DNA of 64,000 nt from Paralichthys olivaceus (GCF_024713975.1 NC_091115.1:7318501-7382500), one strand, 5' to 3'; positions 10,387-23,628 are shown, counted from the stretch's first letter. Notes: generated by a model not told the origin, from the letters alone. Numbers and translations: made by a program.

Positions 10387-13300
10387 ATGGAGGCGGAAGC
10401 TGCTCGCAGTCCGGACCAGCTGAACAAATTCGAGAGACTGACAGGGAGGCCGCCGCAGACGTTAGCAGGTCGGTCCACATTAGCACGACATGCTAACGAC
10501 AGGTTTGAACCCAGATACAAAAAAAAAGCAACCTGTGACTGTGATCGTCTGTTCCATTTAAAATATTGATAGTTAGCAAAGTGGATGATGCCCTGACTGT
10601 TAACGTTTCTATTCATAACATTCAAGCTAGCAGCCAGGAGCTTGTTTATTTTTGAGTAGCATGTTAGCAATCACAGCCAAGCTACTTAGAACATGAAAAT
10701 AAGCATGTAGTTCATCATACATTTGGTCAAATCATGTCATTTAGCTGTAAGACCAGTGTAGGATGTGTGCTGACCCCACACAGCCATGGATTACCGGGAC
10801 TATAATCAGAGATCCAGGGCTGCTCAACTGCACCATCCTCTAATTTACTTTGAAGGCGTTTTGACATACATGTTTGTGATTTAACAAGTGAAGCGCTCAC
10901 ATCTGCCAGTGCCCGATGACTCAAGATGCATTCAGGTGCAAGCACACACCTACAAACATGCACATGAACCGGTCAGATATGTTGTCAGTGCTAAATGTGT
11001 GCTGCAGCTCTACTCATCATGACATCGCCAATAACCATGTGCAGAACTTAGTACTGGATAAATAGGTATGATCTAGATGTTCCACCAGGTTTGGAAAAAG
11101 ACCAAGATGCTGATTTTGAACCATATCCACTTTGCTGATGGTAAATCTGTCTGTTTTAACGTGTGTGTCACAGATACAGTCTTTACAGCTGCCAAGGTCA
11201 GTCACACCAAGGGCCCAGCAACATATACTAAAGTACACAGTCCAGCTTTGGTTATACTGCAAAGAAATATGAATATGTAATATGAGTGACTGAGTCATCG
11301 TATGTGACTCCATAAAGGATTTACTTATGACTTCTATTCTTTGCTATCACTTATTTTCATAAACACACCAGATACTGCACGTGACACATTTGCATTTTCT
11401 TAATTGACCCTTACTAGCCCTAACTGGTCGGACATTTTCTTTGATGCACTCACATTTCTAAGGAGCCCCAACGTCAAACACATTCTGCAAAAGTTTTGAC
11501 AGTGACTAGTTTTAATAGATTTTGTTGACAGAAATATTTGTGCTCTATAGAAACTTTTTTCACAACATGTACTCTTACAACTTTACCTCTGTATCCAGCC
11601 AGCGGATTTAACCTGTCAAGTTAAATTCATTTTCAGTGTGTAGTCTTGATAGAAGCACCTGAGCAGGCATATGGCAATGAATTGTGGTGATTCAGAACCA
11701 TATGAATAGATAACTGACAATTATTGAGACATTACTGCCAAAGTAATTGTATGTGTTATTACTTGCATTAGATTTGTATCAATGTAGGTGTTCAGTCGTG
11801 TCCTACATTCCTCTGCTCTCTCTCTATAAGCCTTCTTTCTCTGCTGGGCTTCAGAATCCATTATAAATCCTGATTAATAAAAATGCATTTGCTGGCTTAA
11901 ACATCAGAGTGGAGTTGAAGGTAGGGCTGGGTGCTATTCTTAGTCCATTATTAGACTTAATTTGCTCTGAATTCTGTCATCGTGCCCCTGCTGGTAGAAA
12001 CCCGTTGAAGCCTCTGGCTGAAAATAATCAAAAACTCAAATAGTGAGTTTTTATTTTGTATAGTTTTTCTCCTAGATGGTAAAACATTGTCTTGCATGTG
12101 ATGTTGTGAACGATGAATCTAAAACACGAGAACCAAGAAGTTGCCAGATTATTATATATAAAACTACAGCACACTATGATTTGAAACGTATAGGAAATAT
12201 ACATTATACCTGAGTAAGTACCTCTATTAACATGCTTCCCCTCTCTAGGTCATCCTACTCCCCCCGCCCGCAGTGGTCATCGCTGTGTCGCAGACAACAC
12301 TAACCTGTATGTATTTGGAGGCTACAACCCAGACTACGATGAGTCAGGAGGCTCAGATAATGAAGATTATCCACTGTTCAGGGAGCTTTGGAGGTACCAC
12401 TTTGCCACAGGCTGCTGGCAGCAGATCCGAACAGAAGGCTACATGCCCACAGAGCTGGCGTCTATGTCAGGTAAAACATATTCATTGCTTTTGATCATTT
12501 TAATACTTCTTTCTTGTGATGCACTTTTTTCATACACAAAAACAAGCATTGTGGATGGAACATGAATTTAATGTTGCCGTGTTTCCCTCAGCTGTTTTGC
12601 ACGGCAACAACCTCCTGGTGTTTGGAGGCACTGGGATCCCTTTCGGTGAAAATAATGGCAACGATGTTCACGTTTGTAACGTGAAGTACAAGCGATGGTC
12701 CCTGCTCAACTGCCGTGGGAAGAAGCCAAACAGAATCTATGGACAGGTAGCCTCAGAAATCAATATGTATTGTGAAGAAGAAAGGACTACAGAGATCAGT
12801 TGCTTTTCAACATCTAGTCACTGGATATTCTGTAAACTTGTAAACTGTGTATGTAACAGAACTACCGGCTCTCAAATCTTTGCTCCTCCAGGCAATGGTT
12901 ATTATAACCGGCTTCCTATACGTGTTTGGAGGGACAACGGGGTACATCTATAGCACAGACCTACACAGGCTGGACCTGACCACCAGGGAGTGGATCCACC
13001 TCAAGCCCAACAACCCTCCTGACGACCTGCCTGAGGAACGGTGCGCTATCATGCTTGTAAACAAGCTGGGAATCTTTTCATTGTTGTGAGAACCCTTGAC
13101 ATAACTCAGTGTTGTTTGTGTGTGCCACAGATACAGACATGAAATAGCACATGATGGACAGAGGATCTACATTCTGGGAGGAGGCACTTCTTGGACATCT
13201 TATCCTCTAGACAAGGTACTGCTATACGCCGCTAAGGGTAATTTGTAGTCACCTAAGCCCATTGTAAATGTACCATTGTTTTTTCTTTTAATAGGTGCAT

Positions 13301-14155
13301 GCATACAATCTCGAGACCAATTCCTGGGAGGAGATTACAACTAAACCTCATGACAAAATAGGTGTGTATCCTGCACTGAAATAACACCTATTGCTCATGT
13401 TTCATGCACACAAGTCTAAAATGTTTGTTCTTATCACAGGGTACCCTGCCCCTCGCAGATGCCATAGCTGTGTGCAAATACGAAACGGTGAGAATCTTTT
13501 CAATGCTGCTGTTATTCTGTTTCAAGGATATGCAGTCAGTTATATGTTAAACCTTCAGTGTTGAAAGTAACCATCATGGTATGCCATCATTTGTCTTTCT
13601 CTGTTGCAGATGTGTTTATCTGTGGAGGCTACAACGGGGAGCTGATATTGGCTGATCTGTGGAAGATCAACCTGCAGACTTTCCAGTGGAGTAAACTTCC
13701 AGCGGTGATGCCTGAGCCGGCCTACTTCCACTGTGCTGCTGTCACCCCGGTTAGTGCAAATTACTAGCTCTGTCTGTTGCTAGTTAAAAATAGCGAAATG
13801 ACCTTGGACACAAACTGGAAAAGATTTGTTCGCCACATTTTTCCTATTTATCCACAAGATTGGCTAATGGGGTTTGAATTCCTCTATATTATTCTATATT
13901 TCATATAAAACATATGCTACAGTCTTTCCTTCACTCTGTCTCCAGGCTGGCTGCATGTACATCCATGGTGGCGTGGTGAACATTCATGAGAACAAGAGGA
14001 CTGGCTCACTTTTTAAGATCTGGCTGGCGGTGCCCAGCCTGCTGGAGCTCTGCTGGGAGAAGCTCCTCAAGGCTTTCCCCCACCTGTCCTCTCTTTCCAC
14101 CATGCAGCTGCTGAACCTGGGCTTAACACAGGAATTAATCGAACGCTTGAAATGA
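10387..14155 (+). CDS. klhdc10: Kelch domain-containing protein 10, complete
   Basis: Nine coding exons: 10387-10468, 12249-12470, 12592-12746, 12892-13040, 13131-13215, 13295-13361, 13440-13487, 13610-13749 and 13946-14155, coding 385 aa (human 442). KLHDC10 is a substrate receptor of a CUL2-Elongin B/C ubiquitin ligase that reads C-terminal degrons, including alanine tails from ribosome quality control; it has also been linked to ASK1 signalling. Kelch blades are visible through LYVFGGYNPDY, LLVFGGTGIPFGE, LYVFGGTTGYIYS, IYILGGGTSW, VFICGGYNGEL and MYIHGGVVNIHE. The C-terminal PSLLELCWEKLLKAF fits the conserved BC/CUL2-box region. Compared with human, a cassette coding KKIRWDPVRRRF... between exons 1 and 2 is absent; exon 1 (phase 1) joins directly to exon 2. 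The first exon holds a start in a CpG-rich context. Confidence 0.95.
10469..12248 (+). other. klhdc10: klhdc10 intron 1, no exon found
   Basis: This 1.8 kb intron was searched by eye for the human-type extra exon coding KIRWDPVRRRFIQS; none was found in any frame. It contains AT-rich unique sequence only, with no recognised repeat. Confidence 0.6.
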
Positions 14156-15291
14156 GCCACACAGTGGAGCACAGACAGAGGAATGGATGACCTGGGCTGG
14201 ACTGGGAGAAGATGAGGTGTGACAGAGCACAGAAGATAAAATCACAGCAAAATTTCTTGGGAATCGCCCTCTCGCTCCCATGCCTGACGTAGCCCCGCCT
14301 TAAAACCAAAAACAATGGGATGCCTATTTTCGTTTGTTTTTTTTGTTCTTAGATTTCGCAGTTCCAGTGATGACGAAGAAAATAAACGTGGAATGTTTTA
14401 TTCCTTACATGATGCCTTTGTGTCAAGCTACGTACGAATTCCCGCCCCTCATCAGCCAAACTGTGACTGCTGGAAATACTTTATTTTGCCCTGTCATGTT
14501 TTCAAAGACTGCCCTCTCCCATTTTTTTTTTAATCAACCTTCTCTAGTACTTTTAAGAATTCTGTGCAAAGGAAGAATGCATGTATATTTATTTGAAGGA
14601 CAAAAATCAGTTTTGGGGGAATACATCACCTGAAATTGCTGTTTGCACATTGTATTGCATATTTGTAGGCATTTACTTTTTTTTAAAAAGGTTTCAGTCT
14701 ATAAAGTGGCAGTTTTTGCACGTTTTAGTCAATTGAATACAAATCTCATATGTTGACAAGCAGTAGTGTTTTAGATTTTGAAAGAGTGTTTTCCTGACTT
14801 TCCAGTGAGCCATTTTTTCCATTTTTCTCTGTATGGTATAAAAATCAACTTCCAGAAGCTTGAAACTTGTCAATCACACACTATCCCTGCATTTCTTTGA
14901 CCTAATTAAAAAAAAAAATGGAAATGGTTTTCACTGTCAGGGATTACCAATCTTAAATTTCTAGTTTTCTAGTTGTTTTTATGTTGTATGAATGTAAACA
15001 AGTGTTTGTCTGGAGTTAAAGAAAAATATTATACATAATTTGTAGTAAATTGGCTAAAACGTGTGAAGAAAAAGTTAAATGCTGGTTTTACCAATGACTG
15101 AGCCCTTGTATTTTCCATCATACATCGTGTTACAGAGAATCATCCACAAAAAAAGGTCAGAGGAAGGTGGGTATCTTCAAAATAATTGTTTCCATCCCGT
15201 TTGCTTGCAGCTCTCATTTGTAAACCAAACCATGCAACACATCACTGTGAATTTGGTGCTCTTTAAAAATTAACTTAAATGCTTTTATTCA

Positions 15292-15297
15292 AATAAA
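15292..15297 (+). terminator. klhdc10: Candidate poly(A) signal for klhdc10
   Basis: AATAAA lies about 1.1 kb after the klhdc10 stop and is followed by T-rich sequence. A second AATAAA at 15986-15991 followed by GTGTTCTG would give a longer 3' UTR. Confidence 0.45.
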
Positions 15298-16235
15298 GAC
15301 TTGCTGTTATTCCATTCAGACGTTTTTTTACTCCCTCTCTGTTGGTGACATTTTGTTGGAAGAAGTTGCTTCGGTAGCAAACATCTGTGTGTACGGCAGT
15401 GCCTTTCAAACTTTTGATGAGGAAGTATAGGCAGTGTAAGATCTTTTTCATGTTTAGACGAACATGTTTTATGTTGAAGATTTGATCTTTGTTGTAGAGT
15501 TATTACACACAGTATAATCACTCAGCATAATGGAGACCAGAATAATGACTGTTAATATACAAGTCTTTTCGTCTCTTCCTATCAGGAACCAGACAAAGTC
15601 ACCAGAACAGGATGCAGCATACTCAGTGTTTTGAGTATCAGTCCTACACGTACTCTAACAATGTTCAATTCATTTCACTGATGCCAAATAATATTGCACC
15701 TTGAGCAAAGTATGATTACGAGTAATGAGAGATTAGGATTTCAGTCAGAGTAGGATGTTACTAGATGTTTTGATGCCTTTTACAAACGCATGAACCTGCC
15801 TGCACTTCTTCACCGTTAGCACCTTTTATTAATGTTCTGCATACAAACTACTTGGTGCATGATGTCCTCTCCTGCTTTTTATATTAACCTCATCAGATCT
15901 TTACTTTTTGACATAGGTTTAAAACGGTCACTATTCAACTGTTGTACAGTAGACTTGTGTGAATGTCTTGTTGGAGTTAAATATAAATAAAGTGTTCTGT
16001 AAATAGCTCTCGGTTCCCCCCAATTTCCTTTGCTTGACTAGCAATTAGCATGATACATATTTCAATGCTGGTTGCATGACTTGCTGTTGTCACGTCTTTT
16101 CTGGGATTAGGTCTTTGCAATAACATGCATGCATAGCTGACCACAGTAAATGCGCCAAAATGCCAATAATGCCAATTACAGAGTCCTTTTTTATGCAACA
16201 ATTTTGCCCAAAAACAACATTTTATAAACAATGCA

Positions 16236-16241
16236 TTTATT
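16236..16241 (-). terminator. cax1: Candidate poly(A) signal for cax1
   Basis: Minus-strand AATAAA lies about 110 nt after the cax1 stop, giving a compact 3' UTR. Confidence 0.5.
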
Positions 16242-16351
16242 AATTTCAATATAAACCACACAGTACAACGATTACAAGCAAAAACAAACGGCACAAAGAC
16301 ACCATCCAGTAATGTGCATGTAGAAAACAGACTTTCAGTGATTTTTCTTGA

Positions 16352-19300
16352 TCAACAGGAGCGAGGAGAAGGAGCAAAGAAATAAAGTGCCAAAAGGATG
16401 AGGTAAACCACCACTAGAGCGGTGCCTGTGGAACAAAGCAAGAGCGCTTTACATATGCGGCATTTTGAAAACAGTATCAAACCGTGAGAACCGATGATGC
16501 TTCTGCTCCGGGGAAATTACTTTAGCGTGACTTACCCTGAAAGTAGTCACATTTTCCATCCATGAAGATGTAGTTGACCAGAATGACGCTGAAGATACTG
16601 GCCCAGAGATGAATGTCACTGAACACAAGCACAAATCCGACATCCTGGGGAGAAAATGTCAAGTCGTTATGGAAACAAATGTAGGAGAAAGAAAATCATC
16701 CAATACAAAAGAAAAAGAAAATCCAGTTTAACTTACATAAAATGCATTGAAGAGGATAAGCAGTGGAATCTGGATCATACAGACCTGGATAGCAATGCAA
16801 CTGCCCACTTCAAGGCTGCAGAAGAAAACCAGAATTACTGTTGTATGTCTCCAACCAGTGAGATGCAGTTTTTATTTATTTATTTATTTTAAATCACCAG
16901 ACTCATGTGAGGTCACCGTGACCTTTGACCACTGAAATCAAATCAATTCATCCATCACATTTAAGAAGCCACAAACATGCTTTGTGAGGCCACTGTGACC
17001 AGAGCTAATCAGTTCATCAGTCCAAACAAATGATCATTTGTGCCAAATTAGGGAGTAACTGCGACCAATACATTTGATCTTCGACCATCAAATTCTTATC
17101 GGTTCATCCTTGAGTCCAAGTGAACATTTGTAACAAATTTGAAGACAAAATATACTTAAACTCTCATTATCTTTTTGTCCTGGATACAAATTCACAGGTT
17201 TTGTGTTTTGCATTAAAATAAATGAATTATTGTGTTCACTCAGTAAATTAGTCGAACCTCAGGCTGATGTTGTTCTGCAGCGCAAACTGGATCCCATTGA
17301 CGATCTCAGGAAGCTCTGGCACCATGGCCAACACTGTGACACCGATGAAGTACTGCAAGAAAGAAGCAGCGCACGTCTCAGTACAAAGAAACCTAAGACA
17401 GGAGTTAACCCCCCAATACATCATGTACACCAAGCCCCCTCTGGTCTTTAGTCACATTATATCTAACAGATGAGTTTATATCAGTTAATCACATCTCCAT
17501 AGTGTAAACAACAACGCTCTGTTGTTCCTTTCTACCCCAGGGTTTTAATTCTAAAGGTTTCCATCATCCACAAGCTAAATGTGTCTCGTGAAGCAATGAC
17601 TCTTTAAATCGGAATCATTTTCAAGCTCCACAGAAATCAAGTGCTGTGTTGTTGCAGATCCAGGATCACGGCCGCAGCCACATCATGGATCATGATTGCG
17701 ACAGACACATACCACCATTGCATATCCTTCCACCATGCCTCTATCATTACAATTGTCAACACTGCTATGCCTTCCATGCACCCCCCCTCATCTCTGTCAA
17801 ACTTTTTCTTTAGCATTAACACTTTAAACACCTCTCCAGTGATGTTAGACACTGTCTTTTCTTTTTAATGTTTTAAATATATTTTTTTGCTGACATGTAG
17901 TTCTGTGCGTCCTGGGAGAGGGATCCCTCACTGGTGACTCTCCCTAAGGTTTCTGTCTTTTTCCACCCTGAAGGTTAAGGACAAAGGATGCGATTTGGGT
18001 TATATAAATAAAGTTTGATTGACTTTAATCCAATACCTTGGAGATGGAGGAATTGGTCAGAATGGGCTTGACGTTCTCTGTGCTGAGGTCCGCGCAACAG
18101 GCCATCAGCACCGTGGCAACAATCAGCACTGCCAGAGCCCTCCACCGGGACCAGTGGACCACATGATGACCTCCTGGTGACACACACACACACACATACA
18201 CACGCACGCACACGCACACACGCCATGAGCTCATCAACACACACATTTAATATTCATTTCTCATCTTTGTGTTTAGGGACGTTGGCATGCACAGGCACAA
18301 CATGACATCAGTGCACCTTTCCCTCTGTGACTACCATGCACAAGCAGGTTAACCAGGTCGGCAACAGGCAGTCAGTAGTTAGGATTATTCCGCATTCCTT
18401 CACCACAAATAGAATAACATGCACACCAACCACACACACGCACGCACACACCTGTTGTAACCTGGTAGCTGCCAATAATGCTGTCATTAATACAAGAGTT
18501 GGCAGCGTGTAGATGGCCAGCAGTGACCTCACCAGTGGGGTGGCAGGTGATGGCGTCCTCTTGTTTATACTGACCATGTGCATGGCCACCATGGCCATCA
18601 CTGATGTGGATATCATAGATGTGGGAGTGGGTTTTCAGTGTGAAGATGAGGCCGATCAGGTACGCAGCAGGCAGCAGCACAGAGATTGTGTACACCAGAG
18701 GCCTGGGATAGATTTTATTAAATTGATAGTTCATCAAAATGTAGCTGAGAGTTGAAAAACTAAAATATATGAAGCACCTGGACTTACTCAATATGGGAGA
18801 GAATCAAATGTGGGTCAGTTCGACTCTGAGAACAAAGAATGACAAGTTTATTAAAAAAGTTAAATATTTTCTAGGATAAATTTACAACAACTGTAAAACA
18901 AATTGCCCCTCGGGGATAATAAATTAAATCAATCAATCAACTGCTGTAAGCATGTTCCTCTTTAAACAGCCGTGGGACCAATTAGATACGGATCTTCACA
19001 CATGATTCAAACTAATTATTTGTGCCCTTACTGAAACAAAAGGTACTCAGACTTGCTCCAGGCAGTTCTGTAGCTTGAGCTGATCAACAACATGCAATGA
19101 GAATATCAGGAAGTTAAAGTTTAAAGTCAGGAGAAGCTGCCCACCGTGTCGTAGTGACAGTCCTTGCAGATGAAGGGTACGCTGGTATTGTTTGGGATGT
19201 TGGTGCAGCTTTCACACACCAGATAACCGAAGGTCTTAGAGAAAAGGGTTGGAGCAAACACACCTGTGGACGAGTGTCACATCACAGGACTCAGATTTGT

Positions 19301-22300
19301 GTGGCAGTTTGTAGCAGTGTTATATTTTAAAGGAAGAGCTGTGTGTGTGTGTGTAAGTGGCAGCCATACATACCTCCTACGGATATAAAAAGCAAAGCAG
19401 AACTGACTCCGGCTGAACGACTGTTGAACCTCTGCTCCCTGTGTTTAATGCCCCCAATGATCATACAGATACCCTGTGCAGGTGACAGACACACACCAAA
19501 ATGTCCATGAGCATCTGCGCATATATTTCAAAAGCTGCGTCTTACAGGAAATGAAATGCACATTAACTGATGCATGCTGGGACATTTGTGTCGTTCTGAG
19601 GCACTCACAGGTATGAACAGTATACATCCAAGTAAGGTTCCGGTGAGCGCTGCCTTGACGATCTCTTCGTAGCACTTGTTATTAGCGTGGTAACCCTGTA
19701 GCAGAGCTGTGATGTAGAACGTCATCTCTGTGATGGAGCCAAATGTGGCATTCACCACCGCCCCCACTGCAAAGTTACTCTGCGCAGAAATGCTGTGGGA
19801 GCATGCACATAAAAAAGAAATAAAACCATCAACACATTAAATGATATACATAGATCCAGGTTTACTAAGATTAAGCATCGTTCCTGCAGGTTTAAGGTCA
19901 GAGTCAATTCACCTGGCTATCCCCATGCCGATGTAGTAGGACAGAGGGATGATAGAGGTGATGGCTGTGGCAAACTTGGTCTCTGCACTAAAGTAATTAT
20001 GATCAGGGTCAGTATAGCCAACAATCAGGGTGATCAATACCAGAGGAAGCAGGTCTGCAGGGAACATGGACTTAAGGAAGATAAATAAACAGTGGACAGA
20101 GCAGTACAGCTGTCCCGTTGGGACGGTACCTTGACAAATATCATGATTGATTAGGGATTGAAAATGTAAAGTAGTTGAAAGGTTTAGATACACAATACAT
20201 TTTGTGAGCACATAATATTTAAATGCAATCTAATGGCAGCCAAGTTAATCCAACAACTAAAAAAAAGGATACTGAGAGCGAAAATGTTGATTCCTTGAAC
20301 TGTGTATTTGCAGTAATGCACATTAGATGCTTGATAACAGTATAAGACGACTCTGATCTCACAGCTACTTTTCTGGAAAAGAGAACATAATTCATCACAC
20401 GTTATAGATTCATTAAATTCAAAACATTTCTTAATGTAGCACAACTGATATCAGGCCAGTTACCTTATGCTGATGTTTCTAATATTTGTGATTTCTTTTC
20501 AAACTTATTTTTGCACGGACAACTTCAAGGTTCCTCTGGATAATCCACATGTGTTGTTATCAGTTTTGATCTGGAAAATGTTTGTAATGAAGCCAATTCA
20601 CACATGGAGATATCATGGAGGCTATAAAAAAGAAGTGGTTGAAGTTGTTTTGACATTTACGACGATCACAGGAAGGAAGATCATTACACACATTCCTCAA
20701 CATCATATCTTTCTCTTCCTCCTGAATTTCCTTCTGGATCAATAATCTGTCCATGTGACCATTTTACCTTTTCCTGTCTCTGGATCTGGACGTCCTCTGG
20801 TGCCATGAGGAGCACTGTGGACAGCGTGCGAGCATTCATCTTGGCTACAGGGATGGTGAAGATCAGCAGCCAGGAGAGCACACAGGCGACGGAGTGGGCC
20901 ACAGCCAGCACAGGGTAACCCAGGAGCAGCCACACATAGGTGCTGACACGACACTGCAGAGGGAGAATCATTAATAACACCAACTCGTATATTTTGCTCA
21001 GTGATTGAGATCATCCAGACTCTCTCACCCAGTGTTTTGAAGCTTTTCTGACAGGTGGTTCTGGGACCGGGATCTCCAAAGAGATGGGAGAAGACACCAA
21101 GAGGGGGGCGGAGTCCTTGTCTCGGATCATGTCCTTGCTGTCCTCGGTGTCCCCCTCCTCAGGAATGACGTCACACTTTGGAGGCTTCAGGATGGAACTC
21201 TTCATTGCATCATTGGCCTGACAAAAATGAAATGAGTTGTCCAGATACGTCAGCTAAAGTTTCTTATATGAATCTTTACTCTTGTAGCATGTAACAAATA
21301 TTTCCAAGCTATTGCAGTCATGATATCGGAATACGTGTTCAAAGACAGGATACCTTTTCTATGGACTTTTCAAATGGCCAAATAAAGTACAACGCCAACT
21401 TCCAACAAAGTTTACCTGGAAATAGCCAAAACAAAAACATCATTATGTTCCACATTTAGGGAAATCTGCAATATTCAGAGCCATTTTTTAAGAATACATA
21501 CCATATGGAGCTCCAAAGATAGTTAGAAACATTATAGGACAAATGAGGAAGTAGATTAAAGATATCCACCATCCAAATAAAAAAACATAAATTATGTTCC
21601 CAAAGGAAACCGCCAAGCCTGAAAGAGAGGAGAAATCATGAATACAGGTTTGTGTTTTCTTTTGTAAGGAACGTCCTGTTAATCTGAATGCTTGCAAAGA
21701 GAGAAATGAAATAGAAAGACCTTCTTGAGGCCTAACAACACTTAGATCAGTGTACAGCTCTTTGGTGATGTCTGATCTCTCCCCGATTGGCTTCTCTGTC
21801 ACGTTGCCCTTCCACTTCCTGAAGCCAAACTGCAAAAAACACACACAGCAAAACATACTATAGATTACACAGTTGAATGTTATTGTCAAAGTATATATTT
21901 AATCATGAGAACTTTCAGATAAATTAGTTCTATGTAGCTACGCATCAGAATTTAAATGAAAATGAGAGGATGGGAAAAAGCAGGGGGAAAAAACAAAAAA
22001 AATCAAGACCCATGAATTGGTCAAAAGGTCAAGAAACTAAATCCTGCAATGTAGTAAAGAAAATGGTTTAACTTCAAACAAATGAATCTGTAATCTGTTA
22101 AATCTGAGACTCCTTCGTATGATTGAGAGACCAGATCACTTTTTATATTTATTTGAACTCTGCATTATTCCCTCTAAACATACAGGAGCCCCCTGCAAAG
22201 CTTCCCCGTCCCACATTCTATTCATCCCAGTCACACTCAAATCCAGAAAACAGTAACACAACCAGGCATTTTCAAAATCCCAGAGTTGAAAAAGGTGAAT

Positions 22301-23596
22301 ATCATTGATGTGCAGCAGCGTTCACAACTCACCCTGTAGTTGTTGGCTTCCCTGTGAGCCTCCACCTCATTCTCAGCTCTGATGGTGGTCTTGGTGGTGG
22401 CATCATGCCAACCCTCCTCTCCATTCTGTGACGGAGTCGACCGGGCTGAGGTGCCGTGACCTGCAGCAGAAAATCACAAGTGCGAGACTGTTCATCCGGG
22501 CGAGACCAGAAACCAGAATCCTTCTACAACTCCTGTTCTCACTATTTTCCCTTCACTTCTCTCCCTCTACATTTGAACATGTCCAAATTCAACGTAAGCA
22601 GAACCAAAAACATGCACATACAGGAACGGTGCATTTTGCCATAATAACGCAGCCATTTAGAATTTAAATGTTTTCTTTGACAAGTGAAAGGTTTTTCGAT
22701 GAGAATATGCTCACTTGTTTATTTCCTAGTGTAAACGAATGTGTCACTAACCTCTGTGGATGGTGAGGAAACATTTGGGCGTGTAGTGGTAGAAGTGGGC
22801 ACCAGAACCATCTGGGGAGGGTGTTGCCATCGTCCCGAGCTCTGGATGCTGGGGGCCAACACAAAGTCTGTCAGTTTGGGACTGTCGTCGTGGAAACCGA
22901 CGATGCTGTTCAGGATCTACATAGATCTCTGGAAATATCACGGAAGACAGATTCGTACATTTGAAAAAAAAAAAAAAAAGAACACAATACATAAAGCAAT
23001 GTTGAGAAATAAAATATGCATTGATCGACACATCTACACAACTGAGATGTTGCGTTCATGGTGAGGAAGAGGAGCGACATCGAGGAAAAACACATTTCAG
23101 CCGCGCCATGGAAATGTGTGTGACTAACAAAAACCTGCTGAGAGTCATGCAGAGTGTCCCCGCTCCCCCCACACTGTCAAGTGCTGCCAGCCAAGAATAA
23201 TCACATTATCAATGCATTGCTCACACGTCACACAAAAGAAAATAAAGTGATGCAGTGCTTTAGAATAAAAGTAACAGTATTCAGTTTTTACTCTGAACTG
23301 TCTTATAAATGACAATCTGCAGCTAGTGTCACTTCTCTGATTTTAAAACAGGCACAGTGACAGTTGGAGGTTTGATGGATCATGAGGAGGATTTTTGGAG
23401 GCAACTAGAAGTCAAATCTACAGAAAACTGGAGTTGTTAAGGTCAAAGTCTCCTGCATTTGAGTGAGCACTTGACTTTGGCCAAACAGAAGCATTTAATG
23501 ATAAAAACATTCATAAACGTGGCTGAGGAACAATTAGTCAGAACAGGCTGCTTTAAACCTTCTTCTTCCTAATGACCCAAACTAACATGATGTATA

Positions 23597-23628
<32 letters not shown>

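Larger units (their letters stand above)
14156..16351. other. Convergent 3' UTRs of klhdc10 and cax1
   Basis: No coding sequence is supported. The left part is klhdc10 3' UTR with candidate poly(A) signals at 15292-15297 and 15986-15991 (plus). The right part is the short cax1 3' UTR, with a minus-strand AATAAA at 16236-16241. The two transcripts may meet or nearly meet around 16.0-16.2 kb. Confidence 0.55.

Noticed and set aside
10500-10569. Continuation of the klhdc10 first-exon frame through GRSTLARHAND...
   Set aside because: Read-through past the donor CAG/GTCGGT; no resemblance to KLHDC10 and it stops soon after.
18372-18574. Continuation of cax1 exon 15 as QYKQEDAITCHPTGEV...
   Set aside because: Open frame beyond a good GTCAGT donor; it does not resemble exchanger sequence, and exon 16 joins in phase.
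21217-21354. cax1 exon 6 donor GTATCCTGT, near-match to a U12 donor
   Set aside because: One base off consensus and no TTCCTTRAC-like branch site before the next acceptor, so it was treated as an ordinary U2 intron.
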